From JBHIDJ01 sp046760105 (lineage in GTDB: Bacteria; Pseudomonadota; Gammaproteobacteria; Acidiferrobacterales; SPGG2), in NCBI GenBank assembly GCA_046760105.1, contig JBHIDJ010000177.1:1-5899 (forward strand): DNA of 5,899 nt, read 5' to 3'. The notes beneath the pieces were generated by a model. That model saw nothing but the letters and a program-made list of their open reading frames with translations, was not told where the DNA came from and did not search any database. Of this stretch, positions 1-5,899 are shown piece by piece (within the stretch, counting starts at the first letter, position 1; each line of letters begins with the position of its first letter). Both the position numbers and the translations under genes were made by a program.

Positions 1-608
1 TTCTATTTGCCTTTCTTGTCTATGCCGCGGGCAGCAACCGTCCGCTCATGAATAGCAGCGCTGTCCTCTTGGGTCACACGGTCGCCTATTTCTGCGTCGG
101 TATCGTGTTGGCGCTTGGACTGGAACGCATTGCCGAGCGCCTTGCCAACCCAAAGCCGTTTGATTATGTCATTGGACTCATCATCGGCCTGGTCCTTATC
201 TTGGTTGCGATTCGCAGTCGCAAAAAACCGGGCAAGCGCCCGCAGGAACGCGCACCGCAGCTGACCCCTATGCAGGCATTCGGCTTCGGCGCCGTCGTCA
301 ACTTCATTGGGATTCCGTTTGCGCTCCCATATTTCGCCGCCATCGATCAGATTCTCAAGGCAGATGTTTCCGCGGTCACCGCGCTCATTATTCTGGCCGC
401 GTACAATCTGCTGTACGCACTGCCGTTTGCCATCGTGCCCGTAGTCGTCGCAGTGCTTGGCGACCGCGCCCAGCCAATCTTAGAGCGTATCAACACGGTC
501 TTGGATCGGGTTAGCGGCTATCTCATGCCGCTTCTGCTGGCGCTGGTGGGGCTTGCCCTGACAGGCGATGCTATCAAGTACTTTGTAACTGGGGCGGGGT
601 TGTTTTGA
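1..608 (+). CDS. GAP/Sap-like (LysE-type) multi-pass membrane protein, 5' partial
   Basis: The 3' part of a gene for an inner-membrane protein of about 200 visible residues. The reading frame is open to the left edge: codons from position 3 read LFAFLVYAAGSNRPL before the first ATG at 48. That ATG has no ribosome binding site and falls inside a membrane-protein pattern, so the true start lies outside the window. Visible parts are a hydrophobic segment around VAYFCVGIVLALGL, a second (VIGLIIGLVLILVAI), a basic cytoplasmic loop (RSRKKPGKRPQ), and three more segments in the C-terminal half that include an AAYNLLYALPF stretch. The two-halved layout with a charged central loop and the YNLLYxLP-type motif resemble my recollection of the GAP/Sap family, related to LysE exporters. 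The substrate cannot be inferred. A CcdA-like or other LysE-superfamily protein is the main alternative. The 231-bp gap before the next gene, with its own promoter, suggests it is not part of the efflux operon. Confidence 0.6.
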   Translation, partial: LFAFLVYAAGSNRPLMNSSAVLLGHTVAYFCVGIVLALGLERIAERLANPKPFDYVIGLIIGLVLILVAIRSRKKPGKRPQERAPQLTPMQAFGFGAVVNFIGIPFALPYFAAIDQILKADVSAVTALIILAAYNLLYALPFAIVPVVVAVLGDRAQPILERINTVLDRVSGYLMPLLLALVGLALTGDAIKYFVTGAGLF

Positions 609-755
609 GATTGCTCACCCCTCATCCTACCTGTCGTTCAGTGAAAATATTTATAGATCAGTTAGTTAGAAAAGATCCGGTATCATAGGCATTGGCGTGT
701 AGCGGCCGATTCACGCGCCGCAGGTCACCTTTAGCCGCTGCCGGGGCGGTTCTTC

Positions 756-815
756 ATTATATATCTGGCCGATATATATCTTGACAATATATATTGGTTC
801 GATATATATTGCTGC
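756..815. repeat. Four-copy 15-bp-phased AT palindrome array, likely PadR operator
   Basis: Four 10-bp elements start at 756, 771, 786 and 801, exactly 15 bp apart. They read attatatatc, gatatatatc, aatatatatt and gatatatatt. Copies 2 and 3 are perfect palindromes, copy 4 is one base off and copy 1 is 8/10 identical to copy 2. Each is followed by a different 5-bp linker (tggcc, ttgac, ggttc, gctgc), three of which end in C. The array covers the -35 and -10 elements of the padR promoter. Its position suggests an autoregulatory operator for the PadR-family protein encoded 25 bp downstream, but the link between protein and site is inference. At 15 bp spacing, neighbouring sites lie on opposite faces of the helix and alternate sites share a face. 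Confidence 0.65.
781..810 (+). promoter_or_regulatory. Sigma70-type promoter of the padR-RND operon
   Basis: A perfect TTGACA -35 hexamer lies at 781-786. The best -10 is TATATT at 805-810 (18-bp spacer), with TATATA at 803-808 (16-bp spacer) as an alternative. Initiation would fall near 815-818, giving a leader of roughly 25 nt before the padR ATG at 840. The -35 lies between repeat copies 2 and 3 and the -10 lies inside copy 4, so a bound repressor would directly occlude RNA polymerase. The near-consensus hexamers suggest strong activity when derepressed. Confidence 0.7.
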
Positions 816-828
816 AATGCATGATCAC

Positions 829-832
829 AGGG
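829..832 (+). promoter_or_regulatory. Weak ribosome binding site of padR
   Basis: The short AGGG at 829-832 lies 7 nt before the ATG at 840. It is the only purine-rich Shine-Dalgarno candidate in the short leader. It supports the ATG at 840, which also gives the normal PadR N-terminus. Confidence 0.4.
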
Positions 833-839
833 TCTGGCT

Positions 840-1382
840 ATGGACGTGAAAACACTTTGCCTCGGCGTGCTCACCTTCGGTGACATGACCGGGTACGACA
901 TCAAGAAGCAATTCGAAGAGGCCTTCAGTCACTTCTTCCCGGCGAGCTTCGGTTCGATCTATCCGGCGCTGGCCGAGCTCACGCGCGATGGCCTTGCCAC
1001 CTGCGAGGGCGTCGCCCAGGACAAGCGACCAGACAAGAAGGTCTACCGCATCACCGACGCGGGGCGCCGGCTGCTGCGCGAGGCACTAATGAGGACGCCG
1101 CCGCGCCACAAAGTGCGCTCGGAATTCCTGGTGTTGCTCTACTTTGCGCATCTGTTGCCGAGCGAACATCTCGCGTCGGTTCTCGATCAGCGCGCTGCTG
1201 ACATCAAATCACTGCTCTCGCTTTTGCGCGAGGCGGAACAGGCCGAGTGTCCATTACCGAGCCATTCCTTTGTGGTCGGGCTCGGACGCGCGACGCTTGA
1301 GGCCCAGCTCGATTACATCGAAAAGGAACGCGCGTCACTGATGCAAGCAATGCCGGCGCGGGAAGAAACGATAGCACGCTGA
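840..1382 (+). CDS. PadR-family transcriptional regulator
   Basis: A cytoplasmic DNA-binding regulator of 180 residues, the usual size for PadR proteins with a C-terminal dimerisation domain. Residues about 5-80 form the winged helix-turn-helix: LCLGVLTFGDMTGYDIKKQF is the N-terminal helix pair, SFGSIYPALAELTRDGL (about 37-52) is the recognition-helix signature, and VYRITDAGRRLL (about 68-79) closes the wing. Residues about 90-170 are charged and helical, matching the Vir_act_alpha_C-type domain, where PadR dimers meet and ligands often sit. It is the first gene of the inferred efflux operon, 47 bp before the adaptor start, and lies directly behind the palindrome array. PadR proteins are commonly autorepressors that also control adjacent transporter genes and are released by small aromatic or toxic compounds. 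Repression of this operon and the nature of the inducer are inferred. Family assignment is secure. Confidence 0.93.
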   Translation: MDVKTLCLGVLTFGDMTGYDIKKQFEEAFSHFFPASFGSIYPALAELTRDGLATCEGVAQDKRPDKKVYRITDAGRRLLREALMRTPPRHKVRSEFLVLLYFAHLLPSEHLASVLDQRAADIKSLLSLLREAEQAECPLPSHSFVVGLGRATLEAQLDYIEKERASLMQAMPAREETIAR

Positions 1383-1417
1383 TTAACCGACCACGTTGTT
1401 CCGCTGTTAGCGTTTAC

Positions 1418-1421
1418 GAGG
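1418..1421 (+). promoter_or_regulatory. Ribosome binding site that decides the adaptor start
   Basis: GAGG at 1418-1421 is 8 nt from the ATG at 1430 but only 2 nt from the upstream in-frame ATG at 1424. The spacing favours 1430 (protein begins MKKYL) over 1424 (MQMKKYL). Confidence 0.6.
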
Positions 1422-1429
1422 TTATGCAA

Positions 1430-2563
1430 ATGAAGAAATATCTTGCTGCCAGAAAGTCTTACTTAATCGCCGTTGGCTTGATCGTTGCCGTGGGAGTCTG
1501 GCTCGCATCGGGTCAATTGCAGGTGAACTCGGCCCCCGCGAATACTAAACAGCCGAACGCGCAAGTGCTTGGTAACCCCAAACCACTTAGCGTACAGGTG
1601 CGCGCTCTACAGGCACAGAACGTCACGCGCGAAGTCGTCGTGAGCGGACGCACGGAGGCAGGACGCGCTGTGGCGTTGCGCGCTGAGACGATAGGTCGTG
1701 TGGTCGCCATCCATGTTAAGCGCGGCGTGCGTGTCAAGAAGGGTGCGATCATCGCCGAGCTCGACATGGGCGACCGTCAGGCGACCTTGCGCGAGACCCG
1801 CGCCGCGGCCGAGCAGCGCCGGGTACAGTATGACGCCGCACTGCAGCTCCTTAAGAGAAAGCTCATGTCAACCGTCGCGGTGGCGGAGAGCCGCGCCAAC
1901 CTGGAAGCGGCGCGCGCGGCCGTCAAGCGCATCGAGGTCGAGATCGCCCGTACCAAAATCCGTGTGCCGTTTGACGGTGTCCTGGATGAACGGCCGGTGG
2001 AGATCGGCGATTACGTCAAAGTCGGTGACATCGTGGCGCGGGTATTGGACCCCGATCCCATGATCATCGTCGGTGACGTCGCTCAGCAAGACATGGAGTA
2101 CGTGCGTCGCGGTGTCGCCGGGCGCGCCCGTTTGGTGACCGGACGCGAGCTACCCGGCAAGCTCCGTTATGTGTCCTCACAGGCAGATCAGGCCACACGC
2201 ACGTTTCGGGTCGAGCTCGAGGTGCCGAATCCCGACGGCCAGCTGGTGGCCGGGATGACCAGCGAAATCCGCATTGCGACGAATGAGGTCAAGGCGCACT
2301 ACCTGTCGCCGGCCTTACTATCGCTGGGCGAGTCCGGCGCGGTCGGCGTGAAGGCGGTGAACACGGAGGACGTCGTTGAGTTCCACCAGGTGGAGATCGT
2401 GCGTGCCGGCGCCGAGGGCGTCTGGGTGACCGGACTTCCGTCAAACGTGCGCGTGATTACGGTCGGGCACGGTTTTGTGCGTGCCGGTGAGCATGTGCAG
2501 CCCGTCACCGCATCCAGTGCGGACGGGCAGGCCGTCGTCGAGCTAAGAGAACAGCCGTCATGA
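1430..2563 (+). CDS. RND efflux periplasmic adaptor subunit (membrane fusion protein, HlyD/AcrA type)
   Basis: The periplasmic adaptor that links the inner-membrane RND permease to an outer-membrane channel; 377 residues from ATG 1430 (379 from ATG 1424), normal for the family. Order, in 379-numbering: a basic N-terminus and one hydrophobic segment (about 11-30); a first half-lipoyl strand set with GRVVAIHVKRGVRVKKGAIIAELD (about 91-114, split here only for description); an alpha-hairpin of about 60 residues (115-177); the second half-lipoyl motif IRVPFDGVLDERPVEIGDYV (179-198); a beta-barrel with the QADQATRTFRVELEVPNPDG region (253-272) and GMTSEIRI; then a membrane-proximal domain. There is no lipobox cysteine, so it is anchored by the N-terminal helix or cleaved, not lipidated. 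The hairpin is short, suggesting limited reach toward a TolC-like channel. Its stop overlaps the permease ATG in ATGA, indicating coupled translation. Family certain, substrate unknown. Confidence 0.93.
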   Translation: MKKYLAARKSYLIAVGLIVAVGVWLASGQLQVNSAPANTKQPNAQVLGNPKPLSVQVRALQAQNVTREVVVSGRTEAGRAVALRAETIGRVVAIHVKRGVRVKKGAIIAELDMGDRQATLRETRAAAEQRRVQYDAALQLLKRKLMSTVAVAESRANLEAARAAVKRIEVEIARTKIRVPFDGVLDERPVEIGDYVKVGDIVARVLDPDPMIIVGDVAQQDMEYVRRGVAGRARLVTGRELPGKLRYVSSQADQATRTFRVELEVPNPDGQLVAGMTSEIRIATNEVKAHYLSPALLSLGESGAVGVKAVNTEDVVEFHQVEIVRAGAEGVWVTGLPSNVRVITVGHGFVRAGEHVQPVTASSADGQAVVELREQPS

Positions 2564-5500
2564 ACAGACTGATCAACGCGGCGATCGCCCGCGCCCGCCC
2601 TGTCCTGCTCGTGCTGGCACTGATTCTGGTTGCCGGCGCGGTGGCGACACAAACCATACCGAAGGAGGCGGCGCCGGATATCGCTATTCCCGTCATTTAT
2701 GTCTCGATACCGCATGATGGGATCTCGCCTGAAGACGCAGAGCGTCTGTTGGTGCGACCGATGGAGAAGGAGTTGCGTTCCATCGAAGGTCTAAAGGAAT
2801 TGCGCGCCAAGGCGGCACAAGGCAGCGCTAACATGATCCTCGAGTTCGAAGCCGGCTTTGACAGCGAGAAGGCCTTGACCGATGTACGCGAGAAGGTCGA
2901 TACCGCTAAGGCCGAACTGCCGGCGGACACCAGCGAACCGACGATCAGCGAGGTTAATGTGGCGCTGTTTCCGATCTTGGTAGTGACGCTATACGGAGAT
3001 GCGCCGGAGCGTATGCTCGTCGCCAAAGCCCGCGACCTGCGCGACAAGCTCGAAGCCTTGCCGAGCGTGCAGGAAGTAGATATTGCCGGCGATCGCCAGG
3101 ACCTGCTAGAGGTCATTATCGACCCCACTCGGCTCGAAGGCTACAGCATCACCATCGACGATGTGTTTCAGTTCGTCTCGCGCAACAACCAGCTCGTCGC
3201 AGCCGGTGCGCTCGATACCGGACACGGACGCTTCGCTGTCAAGCTGCCGGGCGTATTCGAGAACGTCAATGACGTACTGGACATGCCGGTCAAGGTCAGC
3301 GGCGACAAGGTCGTCACCTTTCGTGATGTCGCCAGCGTACGGCGTACGTTTAAGGACCCTGATGGCTACGCACGCGTGAATGGGAAACCCGCGGTCGCGC
3401 TGGAGATCTCCAAGCGCATCGGCACCAATATTATTGATACCGTCGCCGAGGTGCGTGCACTCGTCGACCAGGAAAGTGCAGCCTGGCCCGACAGCATCCA
3501 CGTCGGCTACTCGCAAGACGCCTCCGAACACGTTCGGAGCATGCTGAGCGACCTGCAGAATAACGTGCTCGCTGCCGTCCTGTTGGTAATGATCGTGGTC
3601 ATCGCCGCGCTCGGCTTGCGCGCGGCCGGATTGGTCGGCATGGCGATTCCGGGGTCTTTTTTCGCCGGCATCCTGGTACTGGCGGTGGCCGGTCTCACGG
3701 TCAACATCGTCGTGCTGTTCAGTCTCATCATGGCCGTGGGCATGCTGGTCGACGGCGCCATCGTGGTGGTCGAGCTTGCCGACCGCAAGATGGCCGAGGG
3801 GTTGTCGCGGCGCGAAGCTTACGCAATTGCCGCTGCCCGCATGGCCTGGCCCATCATCGCCGCTACCGCAACCACGCTGGCCGCTTTCCTGCCGCTGCTT
3901 TTCTGGCCGGGTGTGGTCGGCGAGATCATGAAATTCCTGCCGATCACGCTCATCGCCACGCTAAGCGCCTCGCTGCTGATGGCGTTGGTGTTCGTACCGA
4001 CGTTGGGTGCTTTGATCGGCCGACGTGCACCCGATGCGGCGCGTTACACGCGCACGCTCGTGGCGGCGGAGACCGGTAATCTCGACCAGATCGAAGGGCT
4101 GACCGGCGCGTATATCCGCGCCTTACGCTGGTTCCTCAAGCATCCGGGCAAGGTCGTGCTGGCGGCGGTGGCATTGCTCGCCGGCGTCTACACCTTTTAC
4201 GCCCACTTCGGTCGCGGTGTGGAGTTCTTTCCCAAGGTCGAACCAGAGAACGCCGTGCTGCAGGTGCACGCCCGCGGTGATCTGTCGGTGCGAGAGCGTG
4301 ACGCCCTGGTGAGATCGATCGAGAGCCGTATTCTCGACATGAACGAATTTGGTGTGTACGCACGCAGCGGCACACGTTTTCGCGCCGAGGTCAACGAGGA
4401 CGTTGTCGGCCTGATCCAGCTCGAGTTCACCGACTGGAAACAGCGCCGGCCGGCCGGCGAGATTCTTGCCGAGATCCGGCAGCGCACGGCGGACCTCGCC
4501 GGCGTGGTCATCGAAATCCAGAAGGAAAAGGCCGGACCACCGGTGGGCAAGGCGATTCAGATTCAGCTGAGCGCACGTGATGCCGAGTTGCTGCCTGGGG
4601 CGATCGCGCAGGTGCGCGAACTGTTGCGGGACATCGATGGCTTGGTCGATATTACCGACAGCCGGCCGGTGCCGGGCATCGAGTGGCAGTTGCAGGTCGA
4701 CCGCGCCGAGGCCAGCCGCTTCGGCGCCGACATCGCTACTGTCGGCAATGCCATCCAGCTCGTGACCAACGGTGTCAAGCTTGCTGAGTACCGCCCTGAC
4801 GACACCGATGAAGAAGTGGATATCCGGGTGCGCTTTCCAGACTATGATCGCAGCATCGATCAGCTCGATCGCCTGCGGGTGCCGACGCGTGACGGGGTTG
4901 TGCCGATCAGCAATTTTGTTAGCCGCGCCGCGGCCCCCAAGGTCGGCGTTCTCGATCGCAGCGACGGCCGGCGTGTAATGAAGGTCGAAGCCGAACTGAT
5001 CGAAGGTGTGCTGGCGGATGACAAGGTACGACAAATTCGTCAGCGACTGCAAGAACAACCCCTGGACCCACGGATCGATATCAGCTTCAAAGGCGAGGAT
5101 GAAGAGCAGCGCGCTGCGGGGGCGTTTCTGATCAAGGCCTTGGGCGTAGCCCTGTTCGTCATGGCGATCATACTGGTCACACAGTTCAACAGCTTTTATC
5201 AGGCGTTGCTCATTCTGAGCGCCGTCGTTTTCTCAACCATCGGCGTCTTGCTGGGATTGCTCGTCACCCATCAACCCTTTGGTATTGTCATGAGCGGTAT
5301 CGGGGTGATTGCGCTCGCCGGCATCGTGGTTAACAACAATATCGTGCTTATCGATACCTTCAATCTGTTGCGCCGCCAGGGTATGGGCGCCAAGGAGGCG
5401 GTACTGCGCACCGGCGCGCAGCGCCTGCGCCCGGTGCTGTTGACGACGGTGACGACGATATTCGGTCTAATGCCGATGGTATTGGGGATCAACATCGACC

Positions 5501-5697
5501 TGATCGGTCGTAGCATTGCTGTCGGTGGTCCGTCCACGCAGTGGTGGATACAACTGGCGACCGCAGTAGCCGGTGGGCTTGCCTTCGCGACCTTACTGAC
5601 GCTGCTGTTGACGCCCTGCCTGCTGCTGCTCGGCGAGCGGCTACCACGAGCTCGAGAGGCCAAGCTGGAGGCGCCGGCGGCTGGCACCACGGGTTGA
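2560..5697 (+). CDS. RND efflux permease (AcrB/AcrF superfamily), full length
   Basis: A proton-driven inner-membrane exporter of 1045 residues, the normal RND length, expected to work as a trimer. TM1 is about 13-31. The first porter/docking half spans about 35-330. TM2-TM6 fall between 334 and 486, TM7 is about 530-548, the second porter half spans about 550-850, and TM8-TM12 lie between 855 and 1022. In TM4 the motif is GMLVDGAIVVVE: D398 matches AcrB Asp407, but Asp408 is replaced by G399. In TM10 the motif is GIVVNNNIVLID: N925 stands where AcrB has Lys940. R955 in RLRP matches AcrB Arg971. The C-terminal STQWWIQLATAVAGG and LLTPCLLLL stretches are typical of the non-AcrB branch of RND pumps as I recall it. 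Translation is coupled to the adaptor (4-bp overlap; AAGAGA at 2545-2550 as ribosome binding site). The single TM4 Asp recalls heavy-metal pumps, but the rest looks like a drug/hydrophobe exporter; substrate unknown. Confidence 0.95.
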   Translation: MNRLINAAIARARPVLLVLALILVAGAVATQTIPKEAAPDIAIPVIYVSIPHDGISPEDAERLLVRPMEKELRSIEGLKELRAKAAQGSANMILEFEAGFDSEKALTDVREKVDTAKAELPADTSEPTISEVNVALFPILVVTLYGDAPERMLVAKARDLRDKLEALPSVQEVDIAGDRQDLLEVIIDPTRLEGYSITIDDVFQFVSRNNQLVAAGALDTGHGRFAVKLPGVFENVNDVLDMPVKVSGDKVVTFRDVASVRRTFKDPDGYARVNGKPAVALEISKRIGTNIIDTVAEVRALVDQESAAWPDSIHVGYSQDASEHVRSMLSDLQNNVLAAVLLVMIVVIAALGLRAAGLVGMAIPGSFFAGILVLAVAGLTVNIVVLFSLIMAVGMLVDGAIVVVELADRKMAEGLSRREAYAIAAARMAWPIIAATATTLAAFLPLLFWPGVVGEIMKFLPITLIATLSASLLMALVFVPTLGALIGRRAPDAARYTRTLVAAETGNLDQIEGLTGAYIRALRWFLKHPGKVVLAAVALLAGVYTFYAHFGRGVEFFPKVEPENAVLQVHARGDLSVRERDALVRSIESRILDMNEFGVYARSGTRFRAEVNEDVVGLIQLEFTDWKQRRPAGEILAEIRQRTADLAGVVIEIQKEKAGPPVGKAIQIQLSARDAELLPGAIAQVRELLRDIDGLVDITDSRPVPGIEWQLQVDRAEASRFGADIATVGNAIQLVTNGVKLAEYRPDDTDEEVDIRVRFPDYDRSIDQLDRLRVPTRDGVVPISNFVSRAAAPKVGVLDRSDGRRVMKVEAELIEGVLADDKVRQIRQRLQEQPLDPRIDISFKGEDEEQRAAGAFLIKALGVALFVMAIILVTQFNSFYQALLILSAVVFSTIGVLLGLLVTHQPFGIVMSGIGVIALAGIVVNNNIVLIDTFNLLRRQGMGAKEAVLRTGAQRLRPVLLTTVTTIFGLMPMVLGINIDLIGRSIAVGGPSTQWWIQLATAVAGGLAFATLLTLLLTPCLLLLGERLPRAREAKLEAPAAGTTG

Positions 5698-5899
5698 GAA
5701 TAACGGACAAGCGCCTGGCACGCAGGGATTAGCGGCAACGACTCACGAATTACTGTTGCGGTAGATAGTCAGTTGGATTCTTCACGATGAGATTGAAGCT
5801 GATGCTGATACGTAGCTCTTCCGATAGTCTTCGGGCTGAGTACTTACGTACCCTACGTGATACTCCGTATATCTCTTGGGCAGTATTCTGTCCATACTA
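5698..5899. other. Non-coding, low-GC tail with consecutive hairpins
   Basis: No convincing gene was found in these 202 bases. GC falls to about 45% over 5741-5899 by hand count, below the adjoining coding region. Three hairpins lie close together. At 5814-5837 agc pairs with gct and ccga with tcgg, with a 4-nt bulge. At 5838-5865 there is a 12-bp stem with one bulged C and a CCC loop. At 5877-5894 there is a 7-bp stem with one G-U pair and a TATT loop. A weaker 6-bp pairing (one G-U) joins 5735-5740 with 5754-5759. None is followed by a T run, so no intrinsic terminator for the efflux operon is supported. Confidence 0.45.
5838..5865. repeat. Strong imperfect inverted repeat (hairpin)
   Basis: The left arm GAGTA (5838-5842) plus TTACGTA (5844-5850) pairs with TACGTGA (5854-5860) plus TACTC (5861-5865). 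C5843 is bulged and CCC (5851-5853) forms the loop; one of the 12 pairs is G-U on this strand. The + side continues CGTATATCTC and has no T tract, so it is not a standard terminator. It could be a protein-binding dyad, part of a structured RNA, or the edge of an element that continues beyond the window. Function not known. Confidence 0.55.

Noticed and set aside
596..621. GGGGT / ACCCC inverted repeat straddling the stop codon of the first gene.
   Set aside because: It has a 5-bp stem with a 16-nt loop and no T run after it, so it is too weak to call a terminator.
658..686. Second promoter candidate with TATCAT (681-686) as -10 in the AT-rich part of the intergenic gap.
   Set aside because: No acceptable -35 hexamer lies 16-18 bp upstream, while the TTGACA promoter at 781-810 is far better.
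733..751. Small hairpin (AGCCGC pairing with GCGGTT, 7-nt loop) upstream of the operator array, as a possible terminator of the first gene.
   Set aside because: The stem is only 6 bp including one G-U pair, and the following TCTTCATT is a poor T tract; the first gene ends 125 bp earlier.
4123..5058. Long minus-strand open frame (311 codons) antisense to the permease gene.
   Set aside because: It lies wholly inside the well-supported permease coding sequence. Its translation is rich in His, Asp and Ala in the way expected of a complementary frame of GC-rich DNA, and shows no recognisable domain.
5735..5778. Integron attC-like reading: GTTGGAT at 5772-5778 fits the GTTRRRY core.
   Set aside because: No matching RYYYAAC partner core lies at the expected distance upstream, and no integrase or cassette structure is visible.
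5750..5896. Minus-strand stop-free stretch ending ...VKNPTDYLPQQ at a TAA.
   Set aside because: It is bounded by a stop at the window edge (TAG 5897-5899), has no ATG start, and 48 codons without a stop is not rare by chance.
5787..5899. Short + strand frame beginning ATG at 5787 and open to the right edge (37 codons, starts MRLKLMLIRSS).
   Set aside because: Only a weak GGA about 9 nt upstream serves as a ribosome binding site, the peptide matches nothing I recognise, and it overlaps the hairpin run. It could be the start of a next gene but is too short to support.

Overview
The window looks like chromosomal or accessory DNA of a Gram-negative bacterium, most likely a GC-rich proteobacterium. 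The evidence is a tripartite-type RND efflux pair (periplasmic adaptor plus inner-membrane permease), GC-rich coding sequence and strongly GC-biased third codon positions. I cannot name the genus or class from sequence alone.

Layout, all on the + strand. (1) Positions 1-608 hold the 3' part of a polytopic membrane protein gene resembling the GAP/Sap-like (LysE-type fold) transporter family. Its start lies upstream of the window. (2) Positions 609-839 are a non-coding gap. Its 3' half carries four 10-bp AT-alternating near-palindromes at an exact 15-bp period (756-815), and a strong sigma70-type promoter is embedded in them. (3) Positions 840-1382 encode a PadR-family transcriptional regulator. 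(4) Positions 1430-2563 encode an RND periplasmic adaptor (membrane fusion protein). (5) Positions 2560-5697 encode a full-length RND permease whose start overlaps the adaptor stop by 4 bp (ATGA). (6) Positions 5698-5899 hold no convincing gene. This tail drops to about 45% GC and contains a run of three hairpins.

The regulator, adaptor and permease read as one operon. The adaptor follows padR by about 47 bp and is translationally coupled to the permease. The simplest model is that the PadR-type protein binds the AT-rich operator array over its own promoter, repressing the whole unit until an inducing compound, probably a pump substrate, releases it. No TolC-like outer-membrane channel gene is present, so the pump would borrow one from elsewhere or have it outside the window.

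The points most worth checking are the 15-bp-phased operator array, the permease's non-canonical proton-relay residues (the TM4 Asp pair reduced to Asp-Gly, the TM10 Lys replaced by Asn) and the structured low-GC tail. I see no CRISPR array, complete mobile element, tRNA, rRNA or clearly novel multi-gene system. The rest is a recognisable efflux operon.
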